DNA of 10,780 nucleotides from Albidovulum sp. (GTDB lineage: Bacteria > Pseudomonadota > Alphaproteobacteria > Rhodobacterales > Rhodobacteraceae), in NCBI GenBank assembly GCA_030837825.1, contig JAUQYB010000098.1:1-10780 (forward strand). Reading direction: 5' to 3'. The notes beneath the pieces were generated by a model. It saw only the letters and a list, made by a program, of their open reading frames with translations, did not search any database and was not told the origin of the DNA. Below are positions 1 through 10,124 of this stretch, piece after piece. The position numbers and the translations under genes are program-made. Position 1 is the first letter of the stretch. The number at the start of each line of letters is the position of its first letter.

Positions 1-694
1 TCGCCGCCCCGTCGGCGATGACCGCGGCGCGGGCGCGCAGGAAGCCCGAGGGCCGGGAAGGGTTGCGGCCCTTGGGGTCGGGAAGTGCGGCGGCGATCAG
101 CGCCGCCTGGCCGGGGCGAAGATCGGCGGCCGGCCGGCCGAAATAGGCCTCTGCCGCGGCCTCCACGCCGAACAGCCCGTTTCCGGTCTCGGCCACGTTC
201 AGATAGACCTCGACGATCCGGCGCTTGCTCCAGACCAGTTCCACCACCGGCGTCATCACCGCCTCGAGCGCCTTGCGCGGCCAGCTCCGCCCCTGCCAGA
301 GGAAGACGTTCTTGACCACCTGCTGGGTGATGGTCGAGGCGCCGCGGCCGGCGCCCTCGTCCAGCGCGGCGCGGATCGCGCGCATGTCGAAGCCCCAGTG
401 CAGGCAGAAATTCGCATCCTCTGCCGCCACCACCGACAGCGCCACCTCCGGCGCCATCTCCTCCAGATCGACCCAGTCCCGGCTCACGCCGCCCTGCCGC
501 CAGCTTTCGGCCAGCATGTAGGGCGTCACCGCCGGGTTCACGACGGTGAAGAGAAGGACGAAGAAAAGCCAGACCCCGGCAACTGCCGCCACTCCGCGCC
601 CGGCCCAGCGCAGGATGTCGCGCAGGGTGAAGCCCCGGCGGCGCGGCGCGGGCTTGCGTCTCGATCTCGTTCCCGGTTTCCTGCCCTTCGCCAT
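1..694 (-). CDS. mtgA: Monofunctional biosynthetic peptidoglycan transglycosylase MtgA (C-terminus cut by window edge)
   Basis: A GT51-family glycosyltransferase that polymerises lipid II into glycan strands at the outer face of the inner membrane, without a transpeptidase domain. Reading runs from the ATG at 694 to the left edge with no stop, giving 231 visible residues; probably only a short C-terminal tail is missing. A basic N-terminus (residues 3-20) precedes one membrane segment (about 31-53). All family motifs are present: EDANFCLHWGFD (92-103) with catalytic Glu92, GASTITQQVVKNVFL (118-132), RRIVEVYLN (158-166) and GLFGVEAAAEAYFG (173-186). An in-frame stop at 704-706 rules out an upstream start. 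The sequence just before the ATG is pyrimidine-rich with no Shine-Dalgarno match, so initiation is weak or the gene depends on upstream translation. Its start lies 33 bases after the Hint gene stop, so cotranscription is possible. The identity is firm from the motifs; the start is slightly less so. Confidence 0.95.
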   Translation of the reverse strand, partial: MAKGRKPGTRSRRKPAPRRRGFTLRDILRWAGRGVAAVAGVWLFFVLLFTVVNPAVTPYMLAESWRQGGVSRDWVDLEEMAPEVALSVVAAEDANFCLHWGFDMRAIRAALDEGAGRGASTITQQVVKNVFLWQGRSWPRKALEAVMTPVVELVWSKRRIVEVYLNVAETGNGLFGVEAAAEAYFGRPAADLRPGQAALIAAALPDPKGRNPSRPSGFLRARAAVIADGAA

Positions 695-727
695 CGGAGG
701 AGATCAATCACGCGCGGGCCGTCGGGG

Positions 728-1675
728 TCAAGCCGGTCGCGCCGCCGGGGCGCGCATTCCGCCGCCGAGCGCGCGTGCCTCTCGCCCGGCCACGCCCGGG
801 CGCGCGGCGGGGACGTCTTTGACGTCGCGCGCCGCCAGCTCGGGAAAAATCGACACGATCTCGGCGTAAAGCGCCCTGTCTTCCTCCAGCAGGATGCTGC
901 CAGGATGAAAGCTCTCCGTGGGCGCGCCTTCGGCGAATATGAGCTCGTGGTCGTCGAAGAGGAGGTGGCAGTAATCCACCTCCGTGACCGGCGCGCGCTC
1001 GATCCCCGGCCGGCCGACGAGGTGGACCGCCGCGACCAGCACTTCGGGTTCGCCGAACAGGAGTTCCGCCTGCCAGCCGGTGACGAGCATCCGGTGCTGC
1101 GGCGAGACGACGAGCGCCCGCCGGTTGCCGAGCGCGCCCTTCGCGATCCGCACCGGGGCGAAGCCGCCCGTCCCATCCACCGTCTGTCGGCCTGTCCAGC
1201 GCAGCGGCCTCGGACCACGGTCGAACGTATCCACAAGGTCGCCCGGCACCAGCGTCTCCACCGGCGCATCGCCCGCAGGCGTGCGGATCCGCGTGCCCGG
1301 CGTGAAGCAGGGCGGCCCGAAGGTGCCGACCGGCAGCCCGCCCTGCGTGTTGACGAAGGTCGAGTTCTGGAACGTCGCGTCGAAGAGCCGCGTCCCGTCC
1401 GTCGGCGTGAACAGGACGCGACCGTCGGCGAGGTAGAAGGTCACGCCGGTGATTGTGACCGTCTGGCCTTTCATGATCACACTGATCGTATCGCCCGGAT
1501 ACATCTGCCGGATGTCGGAGTTGTCGATGCGGTCGCCGTTGTTGCCGTTGGTGTTTATGACGTTGTTGTTCTGCCAGTCGACGAGGTTGAACTGCTGGAC
1601 GGTCAGGGGCGTCCCCGCCCCCGGCGGGGCCGAGGGGTCCATGGCGAAGAACTGCTCCGGATAGGTCGTCGGCAT
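728..1675 (-). CDS. Hint-domain (Hedgehog/intein-like, Hint_2 type) protein
   Basis: A 315-residue protein with a Hint self-processing fold. Residues 1-122 form an Asn/Asp-rich region (dense at 34-54) ending in a segment resembling YLADGRVLFTPTDG (81-94). The Hint domain starts at PCFTPGTRIRTPAG (122-135), so Cys123 is the expected nucleophile. VETLVPGDLV (139-148) and the block-B-like SPQHRMLV (191-198, His194) follow. A His-containing stretch from YCHLLF (235-240) to SFHPGS (255-260) closes it. The tail from about 283 is Ala/Arg/Gly-rich. No signal peptide or membrane segment is visible. Proteins of this layout are, from memory, common in Rhodobacteraceae; their function is generally unproven, and cleavage or splicing is inference. 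I keep the first ATG because the MPTTYPEQFF opening fits that family. Its ribosome site is poor, and the ATG at residue 12 is an alternative. The gene is separated from gltB by 187 bases with hairpins, so it is probably its own unit. Confidence 0.85.
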   Translation of the reverse strand: MPTTYPEQFFAMDPSAPPGAGTPLTVQQFNLVDWQNNNVINTNGNNGDRIDNSDIRQMYPGDTISVIMKGQTVTITGVTFYLADGRVLFTPTDGTRLFDATFQNSTFVNTQGGLPVGTFGPPCFTPGTRIRTPAGDAPVETLVPGDLVDTFDRGPRPLRWTGRQTVDGTGGFAPVRIAKGALGNRRALVVSPQHRMLVTGWQAELLFGEPEVLVAAVHLVGRPGIERAPVTEVDYCHLLFDDHELIFAEGAPTESFHPGSILLEEDRALYAEIVSIFPELAARDVKDVPAARPGVAGREARALGGGMRAPAARPA

Positions 1676-1732
1676 GCGCCCGCTGCTCGGTTGTTCCGAC
1701 TAGGCAGGAAGTGGAACCGCCAGGGCGGCGTG

Positions 1733-1738
1733 CGTCAA
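1733..1738 (-). promoter_or_regulatory. Possible -35 element for the Hint gene
   Basis: On the minus strand the hexamer TTGACG matches the sigma-70 -35 consensus at five of six positions and lies about 60 bases before the Hint start codon. No convincing -10 is found 16-18 bases downstream; the best candidate, TCCACT, matches at three of six positions. A perfect 12-base palindrome, CCGCC-AG-GGCGG, occupies 1717-1728 where the promoter spacer would be and could be an operator. Weak evidence overall. Confidence 0.25.
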
Positions 1739-1746
1739 CCTCGACG

Positions 1747-1772
1747 GCCCCGCTCCTTTCCCGGAGCGGGGC
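1747..1772. terminator. GC-rich hairpin between gltB and the Hint gene
   Basis: A perfect 10-bp stem, GCCCCGCTCC (1747-1756) paired with GGAGCGGGGC (1763-1772), with a 6-base loop. It lies 91 bases after the gltB stop. The short T run (TTTT, 1775-1778) follows the stem only when read on the plus strand. On the minus strand, the direction of all the genes, the stem is followed by mixed sequence. It could still stop or protect the gltB transcript end, but the canonical intrinsic-terminator geometry faces antisense transcription. Confidence 0.55.
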
Positions 1773-1820
1773 GCTTTTGCCGCCTCTGTTGCCGGATTGC
1801 CCCAGGCCGGCATGCCGCGC

Positions 1821-1849
1821 CCCGCCCGTCCGCCGGACCGGGGGGCGGG
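1821..1849 (-). terminator. Possible gltB 3'-end hairpin without U tract
   Basis: CCCGCCC (1821-1827) can pair with GGGCGGG (1843-1849), and GTCC (1828-1831) with GGAC (1835-1838), giving an interrupted stem starting 14 bases after the gltB stop. No T run follows on the minus strand. A 10-base palindrome, CGGCATGCCG, lies next to it at 1808-1817. In such GC-rich sequence chance pairing is common, so this is a candidate only. Confidence 0.3.
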
Positions 1850-1862
1850 TGAGGGAGTGGGC

Positions 1863-6403
<4,541 letters not shown>

Positions 6404-6407
<4 letters not shown>

Positions 6408-6829
6408 TCCATGTCTCCTTCCAGATGGTCGTTGCGCGCCTCCCACTCCGCGCGGGTGGCGCGGCGGTGGTCGCCCTCCAGCCGCAGGCTGGCAAGCGCG
6501 CGGTCGGTGTAGATTTCGCTGCGCAGCGGCCAGGCGCGGGCTTCGTCGAAAAGGCCCGGCATCAGGTCGTAGTCGGCATCGGCCGTCTTGGTGTCGCGCA
6601 TCCACAGATGCGATCCGCAGGTGCCGCAGAAGGCGCGCTCCGCGAAGGGCGAGGACTGGTGGCGCACCACCGGCCCCTCCACGGTCAGGCCCCCGGCCTT
6701 CGCCGAGAAGCACAGGAACAGCCCGCCCGACCAGCGCTGGCACATCCGGCAGTGGCAGGCGCCGAGGCGGGGATCATGGTCCCCGATCCTGACGCGCACC
6801 GCGCCGCAAAGGCAGTGGCCTTCGATCAT
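6404..6829 (-). CDS. GFA/CENP-V family zinc-binding protein
   Basis: A 141-residue protein of the glutathione-dependent formaldehyde-activating (GFA)-like superfamily, a small beta-fold with structural and catalytic zinc sites. The cysteine set is complete: CLC (Cys6, Cys8), CHCRMC (Cys25, Cys27, Cys30) and CGTC (Cys68, Cys71), with the characteristic GHCLCGAVR opening and FCGTCGSHL. The original GFA enzyme was reported to speed S-hydroxymethylglutathione formation, but most homologues have no proven substrate, so I name only the family. The ATG at 6829 follows GGAG by 8 bases and overlaps the stop of the preceding gene as ATGA; its own stop overlaps the gltB start in the same way. This tight packing in the glt unit suggests coordinated dosage with gltB but does not show a role in glutamate synthesis. 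A longer reading from 6991 in this frame overlaps the preceding gene heavily and lacks family similarity. Confidence 0.92.
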
Positions 6830-7521
6830 GACCTCAGCTCCGTCATCAGCTCGTCGCAATCGTAGACCGGGTCGGCCGAGAGGAACCCCTTCTCGCCCGG
6901 AGCCGCGAACTGCACCGGTGTATCGACGAGGCTCTCGCGGTCGCCGAAGCTGTTCTCGAACTCCTCGGTGTCGGCCCAGAACAGCCGCCACTCGCGGTGG
7001 ACGAGCTGGCGCCCCTTGCGGTGCCAGATCATCTGGCCCCCGGCATCCCAGGCGGTCAGGTCGAAGCGCGTCCGCTCCAGCGTCACGCCGTCGATGGCCA
7101 CCGTCTCGCCGGTCAGCTCGTCATAACCGGTATAGCGGCGGACCTCGCCGGCGGCGCTTTCGGTGGTGAAGTCGTAGTCGTCGCGCCCCGTGGTGATCAG
7201 CGTGGTGAACGAGGCCGGGTCGGTCTCCTCCGCCAGCCGGTCCTCCTCGCCGGTGGTCAGGTCGAGGCTCTGGAGCCAGCGCGTCTCGCGGTCGATCCGG
7301 CTCAGGTAATAGGGCCCCTGGCCGTCCATGTAGACCGCCCACTGGTCCCCCGCCGCATCGGCCTGGCAGCGGTAATGCTGCGAGACCTGGCAGGACCGCA
7401 TCTGCACCGTCGCATAGGCCTCGCAGCCCTGCGGCACGGCGAACCTGCCGCCGGCATGGGCGGGCAGGGCGGGGCAGAGCGCCAGCACCCCTGTCAGGAC
7501 GAGTCTCGATGCGTTCGCCAC
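6826..7521 (-). CDS. Exported protein of unknown function in the glt locus
   Basis: I do not recognise this 231-residue protein. The N-terminus is a clear Sec signal peptide: a hydrophobic core (about 6-20) ending in AHA, with likely cleavage after residue 23, so the mature product is probably periplasmic. The mature part has four cysteines (33, 44, 52 and 222), enough for two disulfides. It looks beta-rich, with alternating polar and hydrophobic strands and many aromatic residues (for example MIWHRKG, 164-170, and EWRLFW, 177-182). The last cysteine lies in VYDCDEL near the C-terminus. I choose the GTG at 7521 because AAGGAAGG (7535-7528) ends 6 bases before it and the signal peptide then begins directly. 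The ATG at 7581 would put 20 charged residues ahead of the signal sequence. The stop overlaps the GFA gene start as ATGA. It follows gltD after a 129-base gap containing repeats and a hairpin. An extracytoplasmic product inside a cytoplasmic-enzyme locus is odd. Confidence 0.85.
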   Translation of the reverse strand: MANASRLVLTGVLALCPALPAHAGGRFAVPQGCEAYATVQMRSCQVSQHYRCQADAAGDQWAVYMDGQGPYYLSRIDRETRWLQSLDLTTGEEDRLAEETDPASFTTLITTGRDDYDFTTESAAGEVRRYTGYDELTGETVAIDGVTLERTRFDLTAWDAGGQMIWHRKGRQLVHREWRLFWADTEEFENSFGDRESLVDTPVQFAAPGEKGFLSADPVYDCDELMTELRS

Positions 7522-7543
7522 GTTCAGCCTTCCTTCATCCTCC

Positions 7544-7562
7544 GGGTCAGCAGCCCTGACCC
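7544..7562. other. Hairpin in the leader of the exported-protein gene
   Basis: A perfect 7-bp stem, GGGTCAG (7544-7550) with CTGACCC (7556-7562), and a 5-base loop. It ends 22 bases before the GTG start at 7521, just upstream of the AAGGAAGG ribosome site. It could stabilise or process the mRNA between gltD and the downstream genes, or modulate translation. No T run follows, so it does not look like an intrinsic terminator. Confidence 0.5.
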
Positions 7563-7597
7563 GTTCATCATTGCGGCGCACGGTCTGTCGGGACGGA

Positions 7598-7641
7598 AAA
7601 CCGACGCGAAACCGACAGCAACCCGACGCCGATCCGACGGT
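7598..7641. repeat. Four imperfect 11-bp tandem repeats with CCGAC core
   Basis: Four consecutive 11-base units (starting 7598, 7609, 7620 and 7631) each carry CCGAC at the same position: 7601-7605, 7612-7616, 7623-7627 and 7634-7638. Read on the coding strand this is GTCGG every 11 bases. An inverted copy, GTCGG, lies at 7587-7591. The period is close to one DNA turn and is not a multiple of three, and the array starts 10 bases after the gltD stop, so it is not protein-coding. It may be a phased regulator site or an RNA element; no factor is recognised. Confidence 0.7.
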
Positions 7642-7650
7642 TCCCGGCGC

Positions 7651-9087
7651 TCATTCCGCCGCCACGGCCTGCGCGCCGGCAAGATAGGATAGCACATTTT
7701 CCGCCGCCTCCCGCCCGTCTCGGATCGCCCAGACCACAAGGCTCGCGCCGCGCACGATGTCGCCCACGGCGAAGACTCCGGGCAGGCTTGTCGCATGGCT
7801 GCGGAAATCGGCCCTCACCGTGCCCCAGCGGGTAACCTCCAGCCCCTCCACCCCCCAGAGCCTCGGCAGGTCTTCCGGCTCGAACCCCAGCGCCTTGATG
7901 ACCAGGTCGGCCGCCTCGACATAGTCCGCGCCCTCGATCACCTCGGGCGCATGGCGGCCGGTCACGTCGGGCGGGCCAAGCCGCATCTGCTGGACGATCA
8001 CGCCGTCGACCGCCCCGCCGACGGTGAAGCCTCTCGGCGCGGTCAGCCAGACAAAATCGACGCCTTCCTCCTCGGCGTTGGCCACCTCGCGCTGGCTGCC
8101 CGGCATGTTCTCGCGGTCGCGGCGGTAAAGGCACTTCACCGACAGCGCCCCCTGGCGGATCGCCGTGCGCACGCAATCCATCGCCGTGTCGCCGCCGCCG
8201 ATCACCACGACGCGCTTGCCTTCGGCGTCCAGCTCGCCCGAGTCGAACTCCGGCACCTCGTCGCCAAAGCCCTTGCGGTTCGACGCGGTCAGGTAGTCGA
8301 TGGCCCGCACGATGCCGGCCGCGCCGGCGTGTTCTCCGTCAAGCTCGCGGCTCTTGTAGACGCCGGTGGCGATGATCACCGCGTCATGCCTGCCGCGGAT
8401 CGCGTCGAAGGCCAGGTCCTCGCCCACGCTGCAATTCTGCACGAACTGCACGCCCGCCTGTTCAAGCTGGGTGATGCGCTGCACGATCACGTCCTTTTCC
8501 AGCTTGAAGCCGGGGATGCCGTAGGTCATCAGCCCGCCGGCGCGGTCGTGGCGGTCGTAGACCGTGACCTGAATGCCCGCCCGGCGCAGCGCGTCGGCTG
8601 CGGCAAGCCCGCCCGGACCGGCGCCGATGATGCCGACGCTTTCGGCGCGATCCTCGGCCGGCCGGATCGGTTTCACCCAGCCGTTGTCCCAGGCGGTGTC
8701 GGTGATGTATTTCTCGATCGCGCCGATGGTCACGGTGCCGTGGCCCGCCTGCTCGATCACGCAGTTGCCTTCGCAAAGCCGGTCCTGCGGGCAGATCCGG
8801 CCGCAGATCTCGGGGAAGGTGTTGGTCGCCTGGGCAAGGTCGTAGGCTTCCTGAAGCCGGCCCTCCGCGGTCATCCTCAGCCAGTCGGGGATGTTGTTGT
8901 GCAAGGGACAGTGGCTCTGGCAGTAGGGCACGCCGCACTGGCTGCACCTCGCGGCCTGCTCGGCGGCCTTGGCGGCGGCGAACTCGCGGTAAATCTCGCC
9001 GAAATCCTGGGCGCGCACACTGGCCGCGCGTTTCTCCGGCATCTCGCGCGAGACGGTGACGAACTGGAGCATCCGCTCTTTGGCCAT
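7651..9087 (-). CDS. gltD: Glutamate synthase (NADPH) small subunit GltD
   Basis: The beta subunit of NADPH glutamate synthase, 478 residues, a normal length. It takes electrons from NADPH through FAD and passes them via two 4Fe-4S clusters to GltB in the cytoplasm. The cluster cysteines are in CSQCGVPYCQSHC (48-60) and in C-x3-C-x5-C-x3-C (Cys95, 99, 105, 109). The FAD-binding GAGPGG is at 155-160, the NADPH-binding VIGGGDTA at 295-302, and the second FAD motif around GVFAVGDIVRG (437-447). The ATG at 9087 gives MAKERMLQFV, the usual family opening; GGAAAG (9101-9096) precedes it by 8 bases as a weak ribosome site. gltD is the first glt gene here, whereas many bacteria have gltB first with gltD next to it. 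The 159-base upstream gap holds repeated half-sites and a candidate promoter, so this is the probable control point of the unit. Confidence 0.97.
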   Translation of the reverse strand: MAKERMLQFVTVSREMPEKRAASVRAQDFGEIYREFAAAKAAEQAARCSQCGVPYCQSHCPLHNNIPDWLRMTAEGRLQEAYDLAQATNTFPEICGRICPQDRLCEGNCVIEQAGHGTVTIGAIEKYITDTAWDNGWVKPIRPAEDRAESVGIIGAGPGGLAAADALRRAGIQVTVYDRHDRAGGLMTYGIPGFKLEKDVIVQRITQLEQAGVQFVQNCSVGEDLAFDAIRGRHDAVIIATGVYKSRELDGEHAGAAGIVRAIDYLTASNRKGFGDEVPEFDSGELDAEGKRVVVIGGGDTAMDCVRTAIRQGALSVKCLYRRDRENMPGSQREVANAEEEGVDFVWLTAPRGFTVGGAVDGVIVQQMRLGPPDVTGRHAPEVIEGADYVEAADLVIKALGFEPEDLPRLWGVEGLEVTRWGTVRADFRSHATSLPGVFAVGDIVRGASLVVWAIRDGREAAENVLSYLAGAQAVAAE

Positions 9088-9096
9088 GTGCTGGTC

Positions 9097-9109
9097 TTTC
9101 CGCCGGAAA
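9097..9109. promoter_or_regulatory. Palindrome overlapping the gltD ribosome site
   Basis: TTTCCG-C-CGGAAA is a perfect 6-bp inverted repeat ending 10 bases before the gltD start codon; it includes most of the GGAAAG ribosome site. Part of it, CCGCCGGAAAT (9100-9110), recurs exactly at 9136-9146. It could fold over the ribosome site or act as a protein site; neither is shown. Confidence 0.35.
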
Positions 9110-9155
9110 TCAGGGTGTGCATTGCTACTCCCGCCCCGCCGGAAATAAAAGTCAG

Positions 9156-9161
9156 AGTATA
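9156..9161 (-). promoter_or_regulatory. Candidate -10 box for gltD
   Basis: On the minus strand TATACT matches the TATAAT consensus at five of six positions, about 70 bases before the gltD start, within the AT-richest stretch of the window. The -35 region 17-18 bases upstream (around 9179-9185) is poor, which would fit an activated promoter. The half-site ATTAGGT (minus strand, 9170-9164) lies in the spacer just upstream of this box. Confidence 0.45.
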
Positions 9162-9220
9162 TGACCTAATATGCTGATTTATCGGCACCCAAAGCCGTGA
9201 GCGCCAAAATATTCGACAAA

Positions 9221-9243
9221 TTAGGTATCACATGCTTACCTAA
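9221..9243. promoter_or_regulatory. Inverted repeat TTAGGTA-N9-TACCTAA upstream of gltD
   Basis: A perfect 7-bp inverted repeat with a 9-base spacer lies between the uppP stop and gltD. A third copy of the half-site, ACCTAAT, is at 9164-9170 inside the candidate gltD promoter. The three copies suggest an operator for a dimeric regulator; the overall shape also fits the T-N11-A pattern of LysR-type sites, but this is inference. The alternative is a weak uppP terminator: the stem is AT-rich, the loop is 9 bases, and only a broken T run (ATTTG) follows on the minus strand. Confidence 0.5.
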
Positions 9244-9246
9244 CTC

Positions 9247-10047
9247 TCAGGAACCCAGGCTCAAGGCTGCCAGAACCGCCGCGCCGACGGCGATTCGCCA
9301 CCAGCCGAACACCGCGTAGCCATGCCGGCTGACATAGCCGAGCAGCCAGTTGACCACGGCGCCGGCCGCCACGAAGGCGGCCGCGAAGCCGACGGCGATC
9401 TGGCCGACCGCGCTCCAGTCCAGGATGCCGCGGTTCTTGAAGAGGTCGTAGCCGAAGGCCGCCGCCATCGTCGGCATCGACAGGAAGAAGGAAAACTCCG
9501 CCGCGGCCCGCTTGTCGGCTCCGAAGGCCAGAGCGCCGACGATCGTCGCGCCCGACCGCGATACCCCGGGGATCATGGCGAGGCACTGGACGACGCCGAT
9601 GCCGAACGCCATCCAGAGCGGAAACCGCTCGGCATCGTGGTGGCGCGGGGCAAGCGGCAGGCGGTCGACGACCAGAAGCACGATGCCGCCGAGGATCAGC
9701 ATCGTGGCGATCAGACGCGGGCTTTCGAACAGCACGGTCTTGATCACGTCATGGGCCAGAACCCCCACGACCATCGCCGGCAGGAAGGCCAGCAGCACCG
9801 ACCCGGCAAAGCGCCGCGCCCCGGGATCCGTCGGCAGGCCCCCGATTGTGCGCGAGATCTTCGCGGCATAGACGCCAAGGATCGCCAGCACCGCACCAAG
9901 CTGGATCGCCACCTCGAAGGTCCTGCCGGCACTTTGGAACCCGAGGAAATGCCCGGCAAGCAGCAGGTGCCCGGTGGAGGACACCGGGATGAACTCGGTC
10001 AGCCCCTCAAGAAGCCCCAGAGCCAGGGCCGTCAGCGTGTCGTCCAT
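9247..10047 (-). CDS. uppP: Undecaprenyl-diphosphatase UppP (BacA family)
   Basis: An integral membrane phosphatase that converts undecaprenyl diphosphate to undecaprenyl phosphate, regenerating the lipid carrier for peptidoglycan and other surface polymers. At 266 residues it matches the family. The two signature regions are intact: [15 protein letters not shown] (14-28), with Glu14, Glu18 and His27, and PGVSRSGAT (160-168), with Arg164. Several hydrophobic segments follow the expected multi-pass pattern, including about 46-66, 82-99, 113-130, 148-160, 190-200, 215-238 and 248-264. I use the ATG at 10047, preceded at 7 bases by a strong GGAAGGGAAGGG (10066-10055); an in-frame GTG at 10068 would overlap that ribosome site and is less likely. 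It starts 77 bases after the sulfotransferase stop and ends 159 bases before gltD. Overproduction of this family is known to raise bacitracin tolerance. Confidence 0.97.
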   Translation of the reverse strand: MDDTLTALALGLLEGLTEFIPVSSTGHLLLAGHFLGFQSAGRTFEVAIQLGAVLAILGVYAAKISRTIGGLPTDPGARRFAGSVLLAFLPAMVVGVLAHDVIKTVLFESPRLIATMLILGGIVLLVVDRLPLAPRHHDAERFPLWMAFGIGVVQCLAMIPGVSRSGATIVGALAFGADKRAAAEFSFFLSMPTMAAAFGYDLFKNRGILDWSAVGQIAVGFAAAFVAAGAVVNWLLGYVSRHGYAVFGWWRIAVGAAVLAALSLGS

Positions 10048-10097
10048 TCGGCGGCCCTTCCCTTCCACGTTCCGGCGCGCGCAGCATTATGCGCCCG

Positions 10098-10119
10098 CCC
10101 CGAAAGGCACAAGCCGGGG
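10098..10119 (-). terminator. Possible hairpin after the sulfotransferase gene
   Basis: On the minus strand CCCC-GGC pairs with GCC-GGGG around a 4-base loop, with a 4-base bulge, starting 5 bases after the TAA stop. There is no T run, so it is at best a weak or Rho-assisted end, and uppP may be read through from upstream. Confidence 0.3.
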
Positions 10120-10124
10120 TGGCC

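Noticed and set aside
1449..1664. Plus-strand frame of 71 codons with hydrophobic stretches, opposite the Hint gene
   Set aside because: It is antisense to the conserved N-terminal part of the Hint-domain protein, and no ribosome site or family supports it.
6408..6743. Upstream in-frame extension of gltB by 112 codons
   Set aside because: It overlaps the GFA-type gene in another frame, shows no GltB homology, and would place Cys33 far too deep; the ATG at 6407 has an ideal ribosome site.
6830..6991. Upstream extension of the GFA-type gene
   Set aside because: It would run inside the preceding gene in another frame; the family N-terminus (GHCLCGAV) starts right at the ATG at 6829.
7524..7538. 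Four-codon micro-ORF (ATG to TGA) just before the exported-protein start, a possible leader peptide
   Set aside because: Its GGAGG directly abuts the ATG with no spacing, so initiation there is unlikely; such a short frame is easily chance.
7568..8176. Minus-strand frame of 202 codons overlapping gltD
   Set aside because: It is a shadow of gltD in another frame; the Arg/Gly-rich composition has no recognisable domain and GltD motifs cover the region.
9221..9243. The inverted repeat as a confident intrinsic terminator of uppP
   Set aside because: The stem is only 7 bp and AT-rich, the loop is long and the T run is broken; the extra half-site at 9164-9170 favours a regulatory role, though termination is not excluded.
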